Below, piece after piece: positions 1 to 12,886 of a stretch of DNA of 64,000 nucleotides; within the stretch, counting starts at the first letter, position 1; each line of letters opens with the position of its first letter. The position numbers and the translations under genes were made by a program. Under the pieces are notes generated by a model. It did not search any database, had not been told where the DNA came from, and saw only the letters and a list, made by a program, of their open reading frames with translations. Location: NCBI GenBank assembly GCA_023525975.1, contig CM042032.1:36808001-36872000 (forward strand), read 5' to 3'. This stretch comes from Smallanthus sonchifolius. Taxonomy: Eukaryota; Streptophyta; Magnoliopsida; Asterales; Asteraceae.

Positions 1-700
1 TGTAATCGTGACAAACTCCAGCAAGTTCCCTAGAAATAGACCAAATATGGACATGTTGGTTGCACCCTATGCAACATGGATTGTACATCTCCATGAAACT
101 AGACATAAAAAACCCTCACAGATCCATTTACTAACATTATGGGAGAAGAAAATTTGCACGGCGGGGATGGCGGTCATCACTTTCAAACGGTGGGAGGTAT
201 GGCACGGTAACATAAACCAGCCGAGATTAAACGCGGCTAGGATGAAGGCCCGCCACCACGAAGCTTGACTACAGAAGACCCGCCGGGGTAAACACGGAGA
301 AGGTGAAAACACGCCACAACACGGCGCTATAGAAGAAGTTACAAGACAACACGCCGGGAGTGGCGTGACATTTCTGGACACAGCGGCTTTTCCGGGATTG
401 TTAATGGCATGACCTTGCCGAAGATGGGCTCACTCATTTGATCTTGGCCCAATCGGTAGGGTACATCTATAGTGGTTTTTTGTTAAAGTTTTCAAAATAT
501 ATAAAAATTACTAAAATTTAATTTTATGGGGCGTGAAAACGTATAATGATTACACAAAAGTTTAGATTATCATTTCTCTCTAAAAACATAAAAGTTGATA
601 AATTATCACATATATTTTTACGTTAAAATATAGATTGAATTAGTTTTTTCAAATTTTGGGGCCCCTAAAATTTGGGGGCCGTTACCGTAGAGTCACCCCT
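1..700. other. Non-genic sequence with possible transposon-end debris
   Basis: I see no credible gene. The first 400 bases are GC-richer than what follows and contain only short frames. Around 655-700 there is a G/C-rich stretch (GGGGCCCCTAAAATTTGGG at about 658) that resembles the kind of end seen on hAT transposons such as the one at 30048-33742, so this may be the remnant of one. No duplicated target site was found. Confidence 0.35.
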
Positions 701-3022
701 GATTTTTATTGGTTTTTATCTCTTGTCCATGCCGTTTTCACCACTTAGTAAAATAAAAGGTTATTTTCTTGAAAAGGTACTAAAAGATGTGATAAAAAAA
801 AATTTGTCACATGTATTGATTTTTTTTTCTGGAAAGTCGTGTAAGATTTACGAATGATCTCATAGTTTAATCAAATAATCATTTACATGTGTTAATTTGG
901 AGTAAATTAAGGTTTTAGTTTATATGGTTTGATCAAAATATCTTTTAATCCAATAGTTTTAATTTAACTTTTTCAGTACATTAGTTTTATTTTTGTCTCA
1001 ATTAAGTCCAGGTGATTAACACCGTTAGACTTAGGGGCCGAGCTCTATTTCTAAAGCTCGAGCTTGGCTCGTGAGTAGTTTTTCAAGATCAATCTCGCCT
1101 TGTTTTTTATTAATTAATTTATATATATAAATATATTTTTTTTTAATTTTTTTATATATATTTTATTATAATTTTTATATATAACATAATATATATTATT
1201 TAGCTATTTTTATTATAATTTTATATATAAAATATTGTTATTTTATAAATATTCTTATTTTAATAAAAGAATAAATGTTTTGCCATTACATTTATCCTCA
1301 CAATCTTTTTCCCTCCGAAACCAATCATGACCCACTTCACGTCTCGCGGATCTAGATGACCTGATTACGATTTGAAGAACTCGATTTAGTAATTAGGGTT
1401 GAAAACGTAGGAAAAAAATACCCAAATAACAATCACTTGCTTCAATTCTTCAACCCTAATTACGGTTTGAAGAACTCGATTGTTGTTTTCTTCAACCCTA
1501 ATTTGATTGGAGCTTTTCTTTTCGCAGAATAGTTATTACCAAATGGGTAAGTTTTAGTTGATTTAGGTCTTTAAAGTCCAGTTTTGTTAGTGGTAACGGC
1601 ATCTCAAATGGGTTCAATTGTTCAACGTCAAACCATGTCTAAAATGGTTCTAGTTCAAATGCAATTGTTCCACTTTAAAGCTTAGTGGTTCAATATCAAG
1701 TTACATTCAACAGACTTTAAAGCAGTTCAAGAACTCAAAATCATAGTATGAAGATAGTCTGACTTTGCACTTTATAAAGATTTTTTACTTTCATTATGCA
1801 AAATCTCCATTGATGTTCTTAAATTTCGTATGAATTGAAGTTGAGAATATTTATAGTTAAGAATTGGGAACGATGTCTAATTTGATCTGACCTAAAACCC
1901 TTCAGAAAGTAGTTGGGTTTTACAAGTTAATTTGATCGATACAAACTCATGTGGATTGGGATTGAAATTGTTTATTTACATCAGTAAGGTTTACTCCTAT
2001 ATGTGTTGTTGTTTATTTTCTGTTTATTTCAGATGTTTCTTGATAACGTGGATGCTACTTTGCATTCCTATGAAATTTAGATGACTTTGATATTAGAGGT
2101 GGCAATCTTGATCCATTTCCTTATTAATGGGTTGATTTGGTTGTGTTTTCTCTCAAACGGGTCAAATCGAAGGTATTAGTTAAAGGGCAACTGATCAAAT
2201 GGGTCAATGGGTCAAACATGTTGAAAGTTATTTATTTGAAATAAGTTAAGCATTGATGCATTGATCATATGTCATGCTTTGATTAAGTTATTTTATCTAT
2301 TAGGGTTTGTTTTGGTTTGACTTGCATCATTGCTATTGTGATTTGTTGGTAAAGTTTATTGTCATTTAGATCTTAGAGGGATTAGTGCTCTCTCTGTCAG
2401 AGTCCACCTTCCAAAGTATATGTTGTTTGAGTTGTAAATCTGAGCATTTTTATGTTTCACTCATTTGGTCTCATTTTCATTCATTGGGTCCTATTTTTGT
2501 GGATTTGTTGGTAAAGTTTTTGTATATTAAAACTTGAATAGAGATGATGATTTGTGTTCATGTGTTCACACCTTACTCTTTTGGATGTTTCCACTTTTCA
2601 GGTTAGGTGAATTTCAATCACTTTGTGTATCAGAAGGTTCTGAAACTATCAAAGAGGTAACCCAATGTGACTAACTTGTTGGAATTAAACACTTTCGTTG
2701 ACCTTAATTTTCTTTTACGCAGCCGCCACCTTCTTATACATAAGTAATAGATTAGTTATATCTCATATCTACAAAGAAATGGACGAAACACTTGATTGTG
2801 GGCCAACTCGACCTGTACTAAAAGTGACTTCTATCTTGACTTGTTACCCGGAGAAAGAATGGACGTTATATTTTTGTATTACTCCAATAGAAACAAAAAG
2901 TTCTATGTTGAATACTTTTCTTCCCACTTGGCTGTAGGAATTTGAAAAATAGGTGTGATTGGGATGTTGTAGCATAGTTGAACCCTAATGCTGTCTTACT
3001 TTTCTGTTTCGGTGTATTTTAG
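701..3022. other. AT-rich non-genic stretch upstream of the acyl-CoA synthetase fragment
   Basis: No gene recognised. Visible items are an AT-rich block (about 1100-1260), a fragment rich in GAGCTCGAGCTT-like words (about 1030-1100, the same type as 27149-27280), a direct repeat of TTTGAAGAACTCGATT at about 1364 and 1467, and a MITE-like fragment beginning GAGGTGGCAATCTTGA at about 2096 with repeated 'gggtcaaa' words. A related fragment in opposite orientation ends GTTGCCAC near 6850. Short exon-like pieces flanked by AG and GT (for example near 2600-2656) gave no recognisable protein. Confidence 0.4.
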
Positions 3023-4050
3023 AAAAGCTTCTATGGAACTACTTAGTATTTTGAAAGGTTCGAGCCATTTTGGGGGGTCGTATCCGCTTTATTCTGTCTG
3101 GTGGGGCCCCATTGTCTGCTGATACTCAAAGATTTATCAACATTTGTCTTGGGTTAGTACTAAGAAATTCTAATTGTTTATTTATACTATATATATTTTT
3201 TTTTTAGTTTTCCATGATATTACCCCAGTGCTCCAATAGGTCAAGGTTATGGTCTTACTGAGACGTGTGCTGGTGGTACTTTTTCTGAGTATGATGATAC
3301 ATATGTTGGTCATGTTGGTGCACCCCTTCCTTGCTTCTATATCAAGGTATCCTTTTGAAAATATATATCATCATTTTAATATTGATTTTTATTTTGTGAA
3401 CATGTATTTTGATCTCGGATTGATAAGACTGATACAAATATATATTTTTGCTTATGGATGAATTAGATATATCCACATAATTATTTAAATATAATTACAC
3501 GAAACTATGCATATTAGACTAATTTTAATTAATTAGATATAACCTGGTCCAGTAGAGTCCAACCACTACACAACTACAAAGGAAATACTAGAGATTTTCA
3601 AGACACATCGAACTCAATATCGCGTTGGTGATAATATAAAAATAAAAATTTAAACATCTCGAAACATTTCTCTTTATTTATAATACTAGATAATACCCAC
3701 CCGGATGAAAATAAAATCTAAACATATGACACGGTCACGTATTTTATCCGAACAACTAAACTCATATTATTTTTAAACCCGACTCATTCCACACACATAA
3801 CAACGAACGGGAAAAAATTACACACGGGTATTATACCAGACTAGGACCGAGCGGGTAACACTCCACACCACACACACCCTACCCTACCCCTTCCCCCAAC
3901 CGTGTGATTTCCTCTCGGCCGCCAAACCACAAGGATGCATACTTGTGTGTCTTGTTCCTTGTTTCCCCACCATGAGCCAAGGGTGTCTCCTCCTAGAACA
4001 AAACCCACAAGATTTCAAACTAAACCTAGTGGTCATTACCTCCATTTCAC

Positions 4051-4060
4051 ACTATATATA
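4051..4060 (+). promoter_or_regulatory. TATA-like box of LTR D
   Basis: ACTATATATA is followed by a C/A-rich, pyrimidine-rich leader with (CCA)n words, the arrangement expected of an RNA polymerase II promoter in an LTR. The start site was not determined. Confidence 0.4.
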
Positions 4061-5511
4061 CATGCATCCATGCACTCCATCAACCACACCACAACACTTC
4101 ACTCCCTCTCCTCTCTCTCGGCACACACCACCACCCTCATCCTCTCCTTGCTCCCTCTCAGCTCCACAACAGCAGCAGCCTCACCTCTATCAACCACCAC
4201 CCCACCGTCGTAAACCACCACCACAGAGCACACCCTCACCCTCCTTTCTCTCGGCAACAACCCGACACCACCACCACCACCTTCTCCCTCACCTGACTCG
4301 CAACCACCACAGTCCCACCCCACCCTCCACCACCATCGTACACTGCCACCTCCACCCAAGGCAGGCCCGAGACCCTTCCACCACCTTTACGGGTTTTGCG
4401 GGACAAGAACCAAGCTCCACCATCTCTTACGGGTCTTCGGTTCTCACCTACGGGTTACGGTTACAAGAAGTATACGGGCTATTTCAGGAACTAACCGGGT
4501 GACACGGGACATTGAATGAAGAAACCGGGTCTCACGTCGCCTCCGCCACCTTCTCTCTCGACTTTTTACGTGAGCACCGCGACCTATTTCTATTATTATC
4601 AACTAGTTGGTGATATATTTCCAAAACGATTATACCCGATGTTTAATTTAATAATATAGAAAAGGCGGGTTTTTAACGAAAAGGAAAATGGTTAAAAACC
4701 GTAAAAACCCTAAGTATTATGGTTTAGTAATCGTTATTAAACATTATTTTTCTATAAAAGATTTTTGGGTATAACCACCATTTAAATGAAAATGGCGTAA
4801 GTATAATATAATTATTAAGACTAGAGAATAATGGGTATAATATTTTATAAATCATTTTATAAAATAAAGTTACATAAATATAATAAGTAAAACTTTTAAT
4901 CAGATAAAGATAACATATATATAATAATAATAATAATAAATTTGTTTCATTATTATTAATAAAGAAAAATGGACATGGACGATTTTATAATCTATTTTAT
5001 AAAATTAGCCCACATTTATAAGTTACATATATATTAATTTTTGTAGAAATTAATAATGGAATGTTGATATGTATACACGTATATATATAAAAAATAATTG
5101 AAATGAGTTTTGAAGAATAAAGTAATATAATAAAGTAATATAATAATTACTTTATCACATTTGCACATCTATTTTATAGTAAATATATATGATGTATTTA
5201 TTATCATAAGAAATAACTTAAACTGAAAATAAGATATTGATAACTAAAAGACTAAGTCATAATATTTATTAAAAGGATTTAATAAACATAACTACTTGAA
5301 CGACAAGTTGTATCACCAACGACGGTTGGGTCAAACTCTTGTAAATTATTACAAGGCAAGGGTCAAGACTTTAGGGTATTGGTCATGTGACCAATCCACA
5401 CTTAAACAACTTCATAGACCCTAAGGTGTCTTAATTAATTTAGGGCACGGATAGGTCGGATACTTGTTGGACTTACCACATACAACATCACTCACCACCT
5501 CGTTAGCTACT

Positions 5512-6024
5512 GTGAGTCTTCACGGCCCACTTTTACTTGTTTTAAATTGATTTTTAAACCAACGGGGGAAAAAACTTGCTCAACATGAAACTGGACACAA
5601 GTACCTACATTGTTACATGAGTCAACTCGTTTAATGCATGAAAGTCCCCTCTTATTTTGTAATCGTTATTTATGGTATAAATGTGGAAAGCATGAATAGA
5701 TCTATTTGGGTTGACACCCCCACCCGTGGTTAGTCGTGCTAACCTTGATTGGAGGTCAAAGCGGGTGCATAAATTTCATCAAGTATTACAATGTTTAGCG
5801 TTAATAACATTGAGTTAGGGGCACAACTACAACGTCGAGTTTCGGTTACGGGAGCTCATGGTAATGATAATAGACTTACACTATTGTTTTAATTAATGAT
5901 AGTGGTACATCATTGTTCGGATGAACAATACACAACTAGAAATCTTATGGTCCAACATCAAACATTTCAACTAAACATGTGAACTCACCAACTTTATGTT
6001 AACTTTTTAAGCTTGTTTTCTCAG
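5512..6024 (+). promoter_or_regulatory. Candidate leader intron in LTR D
   Basis: GTGAGT donor at 5512, followed by the CACGGCCCACTTTTA block shared with other LTRs, and a TTTTCTCAG acceptor ending at 6024 with the GAACTCACC block about 35 bases upstream. 513 bp. See the finding on seven LTRs. Confidence 0.45.
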
Positions 6025-6995
6025 GTAATTAGGTACATGGGACAAGAGGCTTGCATGCACGTAGAACAACTTTTGGAGTTTTCTGGTTATAACCTAGGAG
6101 CATCTTGGTCATAGCTAACAAACTTGTTATTTGAAAAGTCGTTCACTTGGTTAAGTGCGGTATTTTGCATGTATTGTCTTAAAACAATTTATGATTTTGT
6201 GTAATAACTTAAAACTCTGATTATAAATGCATTTAGACGTCGTTTATTGTAATCAAAGGCTATGAACACCGAGAACCGTCGCGCCCCGTGTTTTCGCCCT
6301 AGGCGGGGTGTGGCAGTTTACTTTTCGTATTTTGTTCATATGTAATTTTGTATACATACATTACATTTGTTTTTATGTTGCCTTCTGACTTATTTTATTT
6401 ATATGTATATATTGTATTCTGTGCATTTGTATCAAGTGTGATTTCACTTCTGAAATTTTGATTTGTTGAAACGTTCATTTATTTAGCTACATTAGAATAG
6501 ATTATTGCGTTTCACCTTGTATGTTCTCATTCAATTTTGTTGTATTTAATCTCTGGTTGTTGTATCACTTCTCTACAACCAGCGATTCACCTATGCCTCG
6601 TGAAGAAATAGTGATTGGTGGGCCAAATGTTACTCTTGGATACTTCAAAAACGATGATAAGACAAAGGAAGTATACAAAGTAATATCCCTTCTTTCCATG
6701 CTTTATATTCTGCAAGAGTTGTGCAAGATGGAATTTTTTGTAATTTTCAACAAATTTATGTATGAACGGGTCGACATGGATTATGTGTATCTCAAACGGG
6801 CCAAATTAAAAAAAATTGGTTAATAGGACTGGGTCAAATGCAAAGTTGCCACAATCTATTCTCATTGGTCATTGCTTACAACCTCCAAAATCATTTTGTT
6901 AAAAGATTTAGACTTTTACTGTGATAATATTTCTGTAACCATAATTAATGCACTAATTATTGGTAAACACATCTTTGCATATCTCATCAGGCTAG

Positions 6996-9906
6996 TGTAA
7001 GGCCTCAAACCAGGCACCCTACATTTGGTCCTCATTACTCATTAAAAACGTCTAACTTTCATTTAAGTAAACAGCGGAAGTCTTTCCCAAAACAATGTTA
7101 TCTTTAAACTCGTTAACTTTCATAACATTACCTGACGAATGCATGCGCACCAACCCGAGTAGTCCCTCTCCCAAGCCAAGATACCTCGTTTAGCAGACTA
7201 ACCTGCAAAACAATCTAACGTACATACAAAGTCAGCTACGCTGAGTGAGTTCTAATAGTTTAATTTAAACAAAAGTCAACTCGTCTCATTTATTGTTTTA
7301 TTTCCACTCAAGACCCTCTGGTCTTTATAAAATAGTTTTACAGATTTTCATCATATAAATAACCCTCGTTACTTTATAATATCCCCAAAAGATTCACCAC
7401 CTTAGACTCTACCCGTCATTAAACCCAGTAAGTCTCTCCGACATGGATCGAGCTTACTACTCTGATAACTCACAATTTACCATATATAATAACCATACAA
7501 TGGTTAACTCATCCAACCTCTAGACACCGACTTATCAGTCCTAACCAGGACTCTCATAAACAAACTGACTCAACAGTTGTACCCAATGTACTCAGCCCGA
7601 CATAACGGTCAATCTAACTCGACACACCACATTGATTCCATCTATTTATCACATCAATATCATCTCATACACAAATAATATAACTCAACACTTGCATGCA
7701 ATTTAACATATATATATATATATATTTGCACACAAACACATACCTCGTCACTGCACCCTCGTCAGGGTTATCCGCGTCAGGATAATCGTCATAAGCTACG
7801 CTATACCCTTGTTACAGGGCCCCGTCGCTAAACACAGCGACACACTCGTCATCTATGATGACTACCCAGCCACCACATGGTGACTGTATCATCTACCATA
7901 CGGTGACTGACACATCCCGCGTACAATGATGACCCAGAAGGACTCCGTCCTCCACATCACTATTAGCCGTATACATGGACAACAATGCAAGCACACAAAG
8001 CAACACGTATATACACATGACGCTACCTGGACATGTACTACAACTCACCACCATTTCCGGGTCACTTACGTGTGTAAACCAACACTTACTTAGACGTACC
8101 CTCATAACGTCTAGACACATTACCCCACTTTTTCCGAATAGGAAGTTATACGACACACAAACACCATACTGACTTCTAGGCCATACATACTATGGACACC
8201 ACATAGACTCATGCAAACACGATACCCGTCGTGTCACGAGGACAACGACACAATACACACAGCATCAAGCACACGACGCATAACGGCATACTAGCACCTA
8301 CTTGACTTGTTAATAAACCACGTACGTGTTCCCATGCTAACTCTTGTTATATAACCATCACTGGTTTAAACTAAATTCCTGACTCACCCTGACAATCTCA
8401 TAAGATGACACACACAGAGCATCACACTCTTGTTCACCCATCCTAGGGATCCCATAACGACCCTTAGCTTCATTATTACATAAAGGTCTCATAAAACACT
8501 TCAAGTTAATTCATAACTCATAATACGTTCGTTTAATAAAACATGTGAGTATGTACGATAGCCCCAAAACAGTAAAATGTTTAAAAGAGGGGATTAGAAA
8601 CTAACAGGTTACGCTGAATCCCAATCCTTGCCCTGCATCCCGTCCACTCGCTTAAATCCCAAACATGTCAAACGTACAATCACATGATCAGAATACGTTC
8701 TACACGTACATCGGATAACGCATAAAATATAAAACGCAACACCACCTCGTCAGCCCGTCATTCTCTACCACGAAACCCTACTTTCACAAGTTCACAAGAA
8801 TCGAGTCGTCCTTAACTCATTTGGAACCCAAATACCCGAACAGGGCTCCATGCAAGCATGTAAACGATGCCATGCAAAACCCTAATCTCACGAGACGTGT
8901 GTACTCGAACCGTTTCTCCATACGTGCATGCAAGCCATGCAAACGTACAACTCTAGTCGATGTCGTACCGGTTTCCCTTGCCGTGCACCACCGCGCCACT
9001 GATCACTCCCATCGTCCTCATCCTCGTTGTCGGGTCCAACCCTATCCTCGTCTAAACCCGTATTCGATGTAGCTCCTTCCCCGCTGTGAACCACCCCTTC
9101 CGGTCATCGGCTTGACACCCGACTCGAGCCACCATGCACCTCGGGTGTAACCTGACCTCGTTCTACCCCGTTCACCACCACGGTGTTCCACCATAGCATC
9201 CACCTCGTCCTCCGGGCACCATCTATAGGTCGTTGCCGCCCTACTCTCAACACCCATGCTGCCACGGCGAGCACAGGGACCCGCATGTCTTCCCTGCTCA
9301 TGCTATTAACGGCCGCATTCCACTGTCACCCTCATCTGCCGTCGAGATATAACAGTAACGGGTAACCACCTTCACGGCTCCTCCTTGTCGATTATCACCT
9401 TCAATTATCACCTTCACGCCGTCTCATGCCCACGCACGTCACCGAGTCCGTCGCGTGCTTTACTTCTTCACCCGTGACCACCATCGGTCCACCACAGCCG
9501 GCCATGACCACATATCTCAAACCCTAACTGGGTTTTCCAAACCAAAAACACAAACCAAGCACATATACAAACGTAAGAGAGGATTAGCTTGGCTCAACGT
9601 GAAGTCCCTTGCTCCAAACCACCGTTGTCGGCCTCCCTTTTCCTCTCTCGTCCTCGCGAGTCCCCAGGCCGAATGGCCTAGGGTTTTCCTTAAAACTCTT
9701 ATTTAAATCCCCCAAGGTTTACATCCGGGTCCCTCGGTTTCCATCTCATTCGTTCCGATCCCAAATTGTGCGTCAAATGGCTAACCGAGTTTTCTAATTT
9801 GTGTAAATATCAAGTTTTACGTGACAATCCTTAGTAATCACGTCATTTAAAAGAGACCTGAGTCACATAATAACTTTAACTCTTAACTGATTTTTGGGAT
9901 GTTACA
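6996..9906 (-). repeat. Element 1 3' LTR (2911 bp)
   Basis: Matches the right LTR (12889-13864 joined to 24716-26490) throughout by eye, including CAAACCAGGCACCCTACA near the end and the final GGGATGTTACA. Relative to this copy, the right LTR lacks about 170 bp around 8960-9130 and a short block near 8245-8275, and has a longer (AT)n run. A TATA-like TTTAAATAAG on the minus strand lies near 9703-9712. The candidate leader intron runs from a GTTAGT donor at 8605 to a TTTTGCAG acceptor at 7203 (minus strand). Confidence 0.9.
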
Positions 9907-9925
9907 AGTCCATCCCCCTTAAGAG
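9907..9925 (-). promoter_or_regulatory. Element 1 polypurine tract
   Basis: On the minus strand the bases directly before the 3' LTR read AAGGGGGATGGACT, a purine tract of the kind that primes plus-strand DNA synthesis in LTR retrotransposons. An upstream TCGAGAACGAA resembles the conserved motif preceding purine tracts in elements 2 and 3. Confidence 0.75.
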
Positions 9926-12870
9926 AGGATTCGTTCTCGAATTCTGTGTCGGCACAAACCATCCCGACATATCCTTCTGTCTTCAATTGTGCACCAAATT
10001 CATTTGGTGTCAAACATTCACCTTGACACTACCTGTTTTCATTACTTAGCTTGTAGGTTTCACCTATGCATTCCCTCGTTACTCGTCCTTCCAATTATTA
10101 CTCAGACGGCACAACACCGTCAACTACCTGCTCGTTTATCCCATTTTTCTATTTTACTCACGGGCACCTTTGCCGTCATTCTCTGTATAATCCTGGTGAT
10201 CTCGTTACTCTAACGGCCATCTCCCCATATGGCTTCTTGCCTCTCATGTCTAAGGACATTTGTCGTTCTTCCCTACTGAAGTCGTCATGCTTCTCGCCTC
10301 ACACCTTGATCACCATCCTGCGATGAGTTTTCAAACTCAAGCCCACTGCTTACCCATAAGGGTATTACTTCTGCCCTCCTCTGATGATCTCCAGGAGCTT
10401 GTACAAAGCTACACTGGTCTCCATAAAATTCATTTACCATAGTGTCTCTTTTCTTCGTTACCATGCGATCACCGACCGTATCTCGTTTATAATGTAAGAA
10501 CATAAAGTCCGTCTGCTCACAAGCCTCAGCTATACGTTGTCTCGTTCAAGGAAAAAATCCCTACTCCTCTTTTTCCTCGAATAGGCTAAATCCTTCGTCT
10601 GGAACATGTTCCATGAAGTTCCTTCGTCACCTTGTTAACTCCGTGCTGAAATCTTCATCGTCATCACCTTGATCTCATCGTAAGCTTTTCTGGTCAAGCG
10701 TCCACGTAAACGCTTTCATAATCTACTCTCACATCTCCACCCATTGGCTTCGTGCTCCGAATTCCGGAGATATAAACCATAGGCATCTCATAAGAGCACC
10801 TCACTGGTCGCCTAGAAAGACGTCAAAACTCCTTGCATCACCTCGATGTATCAACGTCGAGAAAATCGTCAAGACAGAAATACTATGCTTGATCACACTA
10901 ACCATCCGTCCTATACACGACTAAGCGTGTACTACAAGGACACATTCAGACACATATAACTACATAACACACATCGTTCTACACATGTACTAGTAACTCA
11001 ACCTTCTAACTCGCACAAAGTGCTCATACACAACTATCTAGATCTGGGTAAATCTACGCGCATACACTCTGACCTCGTCATTTACAGACACACAAGTATA
11101 TCATGTTGTTTGTCCCAAAGGCACTAGCAAACACGATCTCCCGCCTGACTGACGTCAGACACAATAACCTGTTGACAAATGTCAACACCATATCAAGCTT
11201 ACGTTTGATCTCCCGCCTGACTAATGCCAGACACAATATAAAGCTTACACTTGATCTCTCGCCACGACTATTAAGTACGTGACACAAATAACTCATACTC
11301 ATAACCAACTCAATTAACGACATACAAGTTTATTCACAAAACACTTTCATGTCCCTGAGCACCAAAACATTTATTTTGCGAACATCTATGCCTTAAGATA
11401 TAAAGACATTTAATATCATAGTAAGGCTAAACACACCCCCTTACACTTCACATATCACCTAAGCATAACACATTGGTGACACTATCTTAAGACCGTAGAC
11501 ACACACAAATAATCATAACTCAGGTCTACACAGGTCTACTCATACCGTTTAATCAACCAAGCTCTAGCATTACAGTCAAGATCACATTTAATGCTAACTC
11601 ACATCATTTAGAATGTAATCACATAATCACACCGTACCGCACATATTCCACTACTGTAAACACAATCAAAACACAATTATCATTAATTATGTTCAAATCA
11701 CTATGCGGTAAGACTCGCCATAATTGTGAAAATCAAATAATTAATATTTGAATTGAGCATCACCCCACGTAAACGTCTAATCTATCAAAACGTCAAATCA
11801 CCCCGAACTCTCTCGTGACAACTGCCACACTAACTAATCGTCAAGAAATCGAGCATCTCGAACACTACCCGCCAATTCACTGCTAGACCACGTCAGGTGC
11901 ATTTGGCGTGTCCGCTTCTGGTTCCTCCTGAAACAGAACTCTCTTAACCGCCGCAAGCGGTCGATCTCTCCACCATGCAGATCCACATCCTGGAGAAAAA
12001 TCACGTACAGCTAACATTGCTATCCTTCTTTGTTCCGTCTTTCCAATCATAGCTCCACGCGGTATGTCGCCGACCGAAGCTCTAGTCACACTTGGCGCGA
12101 GGAACGCCAACATCACCCTTATCTTACCGTCAGCTCCATCTACGGCAGTCGTCGGCTTGACCTGTTGATCTGCATTCCTCTTAGTAAGAGTTCCACGCAT
12201 GCCCATACTCGTACGCTTGTCTTAGTATCCTAATCCTACTCAAGATAGAACGTTAGAGTGATCAGTTTGGGCACAAATTCAGAATATGAGGGTAATCATA
12301 GACTGCCAAATCACGGTGATCAAATGCAATTTGGTGGCCCACATTACTGCTCGCATTCTAAACCTTTCCCATCATATTCACACTAGCTTTCTATCTTTCA
12401 CACACACCGGATGCACATTCATCCCACACAACTCACAAAGCACCACATAACAATCTAGCATATCATCATATTCATCACAATTTCACATCATCCAAGGTTA
12501 CACACAAAATTACTAAATCATATCGACACACCAAACTACCTCTCATAGTTACAATTAATGCTACTTTGCATTACTCAACTCACATCATAGTCTCATTTAA
12601 TCACACCACACAACATCACGTAGTTCTACATACTACTCTAGCACATTGCACACATCATGATCCCACATGGAACCATAAATCACTTACTCACACCAATCGC
12701 TTTACCTAGTTTAAGATTACACAAATGGTAAATAATAATTACTGCTCAACTCAAAAGACGAACCTCTTGGCTCGCGGTTACTTGTGGTGGCATTCGTTTC
12801 ACCCTCGTCCCATTTTCAGTTTAAGTTAAGGTATTTTATGGTTATAAAAACACCGATTTTCTCTTAAACC

Positions 12871-12886
12871 TCGGCTCTGATACCAA
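12871..12886 (-). promoter_or_regulatory. Element 1 primer-binding site (tRNA-iMet type)
   Basis: The minus strand reads TTGGTATCAGAGCCGA, complementary to the 3' end of plant initiator tRNA-Met, two bases inside the 5' LTR that begins at 12889. This is the site where minus-strand DNA synthesis starts. Confidence 0.9.

Larger units (their letters stand above)
3850..6315 (+). mobile_element. Probable solo LTR of a Tekay-like element (LTR D), 5' end uncertain
   Basis: The stretch separates exons B and C of the acyl-CoA synthetase fragment. It has a TATA-like box at 4051-4060 followed by a C-rich leader, and its last kilobase aligns by eye with the LTRs at 49077-51826 and 61672-63257: the palindrome at 5729-5743 followed by TTGATTGGAGGTC, the block GAACTCACCAAC at 5981, TTTTCTCAGGT ending at 6025, and a terminal GGGTGTGGCA at 6306-6315. 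No primer site or coding region lies inside, so a solo LTR is the best reading. The 5' end and a 5-bp target duplication could not be fixed; the start given is approximate. Confidence 0.6.
3023..6679 (+). pseudogene. Long-chain acyl-CoA synthetase (LACS8/9-like) fragment, broken
   Basis: Three exon pieces read as the central part of a plant long-chain acyl-CoA synthetase, the AMP-forming enzyme that activates fatty acids with ATP and CoA. Exon A (3023-3152) reads EKLLWNYLVF, a TGA stop, then KVRAILGGRIRFILSGGAPL. Exon B (3229-3346) begins after a TTACCCCAG acceptor and reads APIGQGYGLTETCAGGTFSE, the adenylate-forming signature region, ending CFYIK before a GT donor. Exon C (about 6574-6679) reads SPMPREEIVIGGPN, then LGYFKNDDKTKEVYK, before GTAATA. 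Splice frames between A and B join correctly. The in-frame stop, the absence of the N-terminal and C-terminal exons, and the 3.2-kb second intron holding a solo LTR show that it is not functional. Element 1 inserted 316 bp after exon C; I found no later exon on the far side, at 26496 onward. Confidence 0.85.

Noticed and set aside
2698..2937. 79-codon frame near the acyl-CoA synthetase fragment
   Set aside because: Does not match any part of that enzyme that I can recognise, and lies between intron-like AT-rich sequences.
4099..4359. Gly/Val-rich minus-strand frame
   Set aside because: Complement of the CCA/CTC-rich LTR leader.
3945..4502. 185-codon open frame rich in His, Pro and Thr
   Set aside because: It lies in the pyrimidine-rich leader of LTR D just after the TATA-like box; the composition simply reflects (CCA)n/(CTC)n sequence, and an overlapping frame is also open.
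7893..8156. 87-codon frame, similar to one at 24672-24935
   Set aside because: The two are the same stretch of the two element 1 LTRs; there is no similarity to known proteins, and repetition explains the conservation.
11883..12206. 107-codon frame in the element 1 interior as a possible gag
   Set aside because: No Gag core or zinc knuckle; likely a chance open frame in GC-richer sequence.
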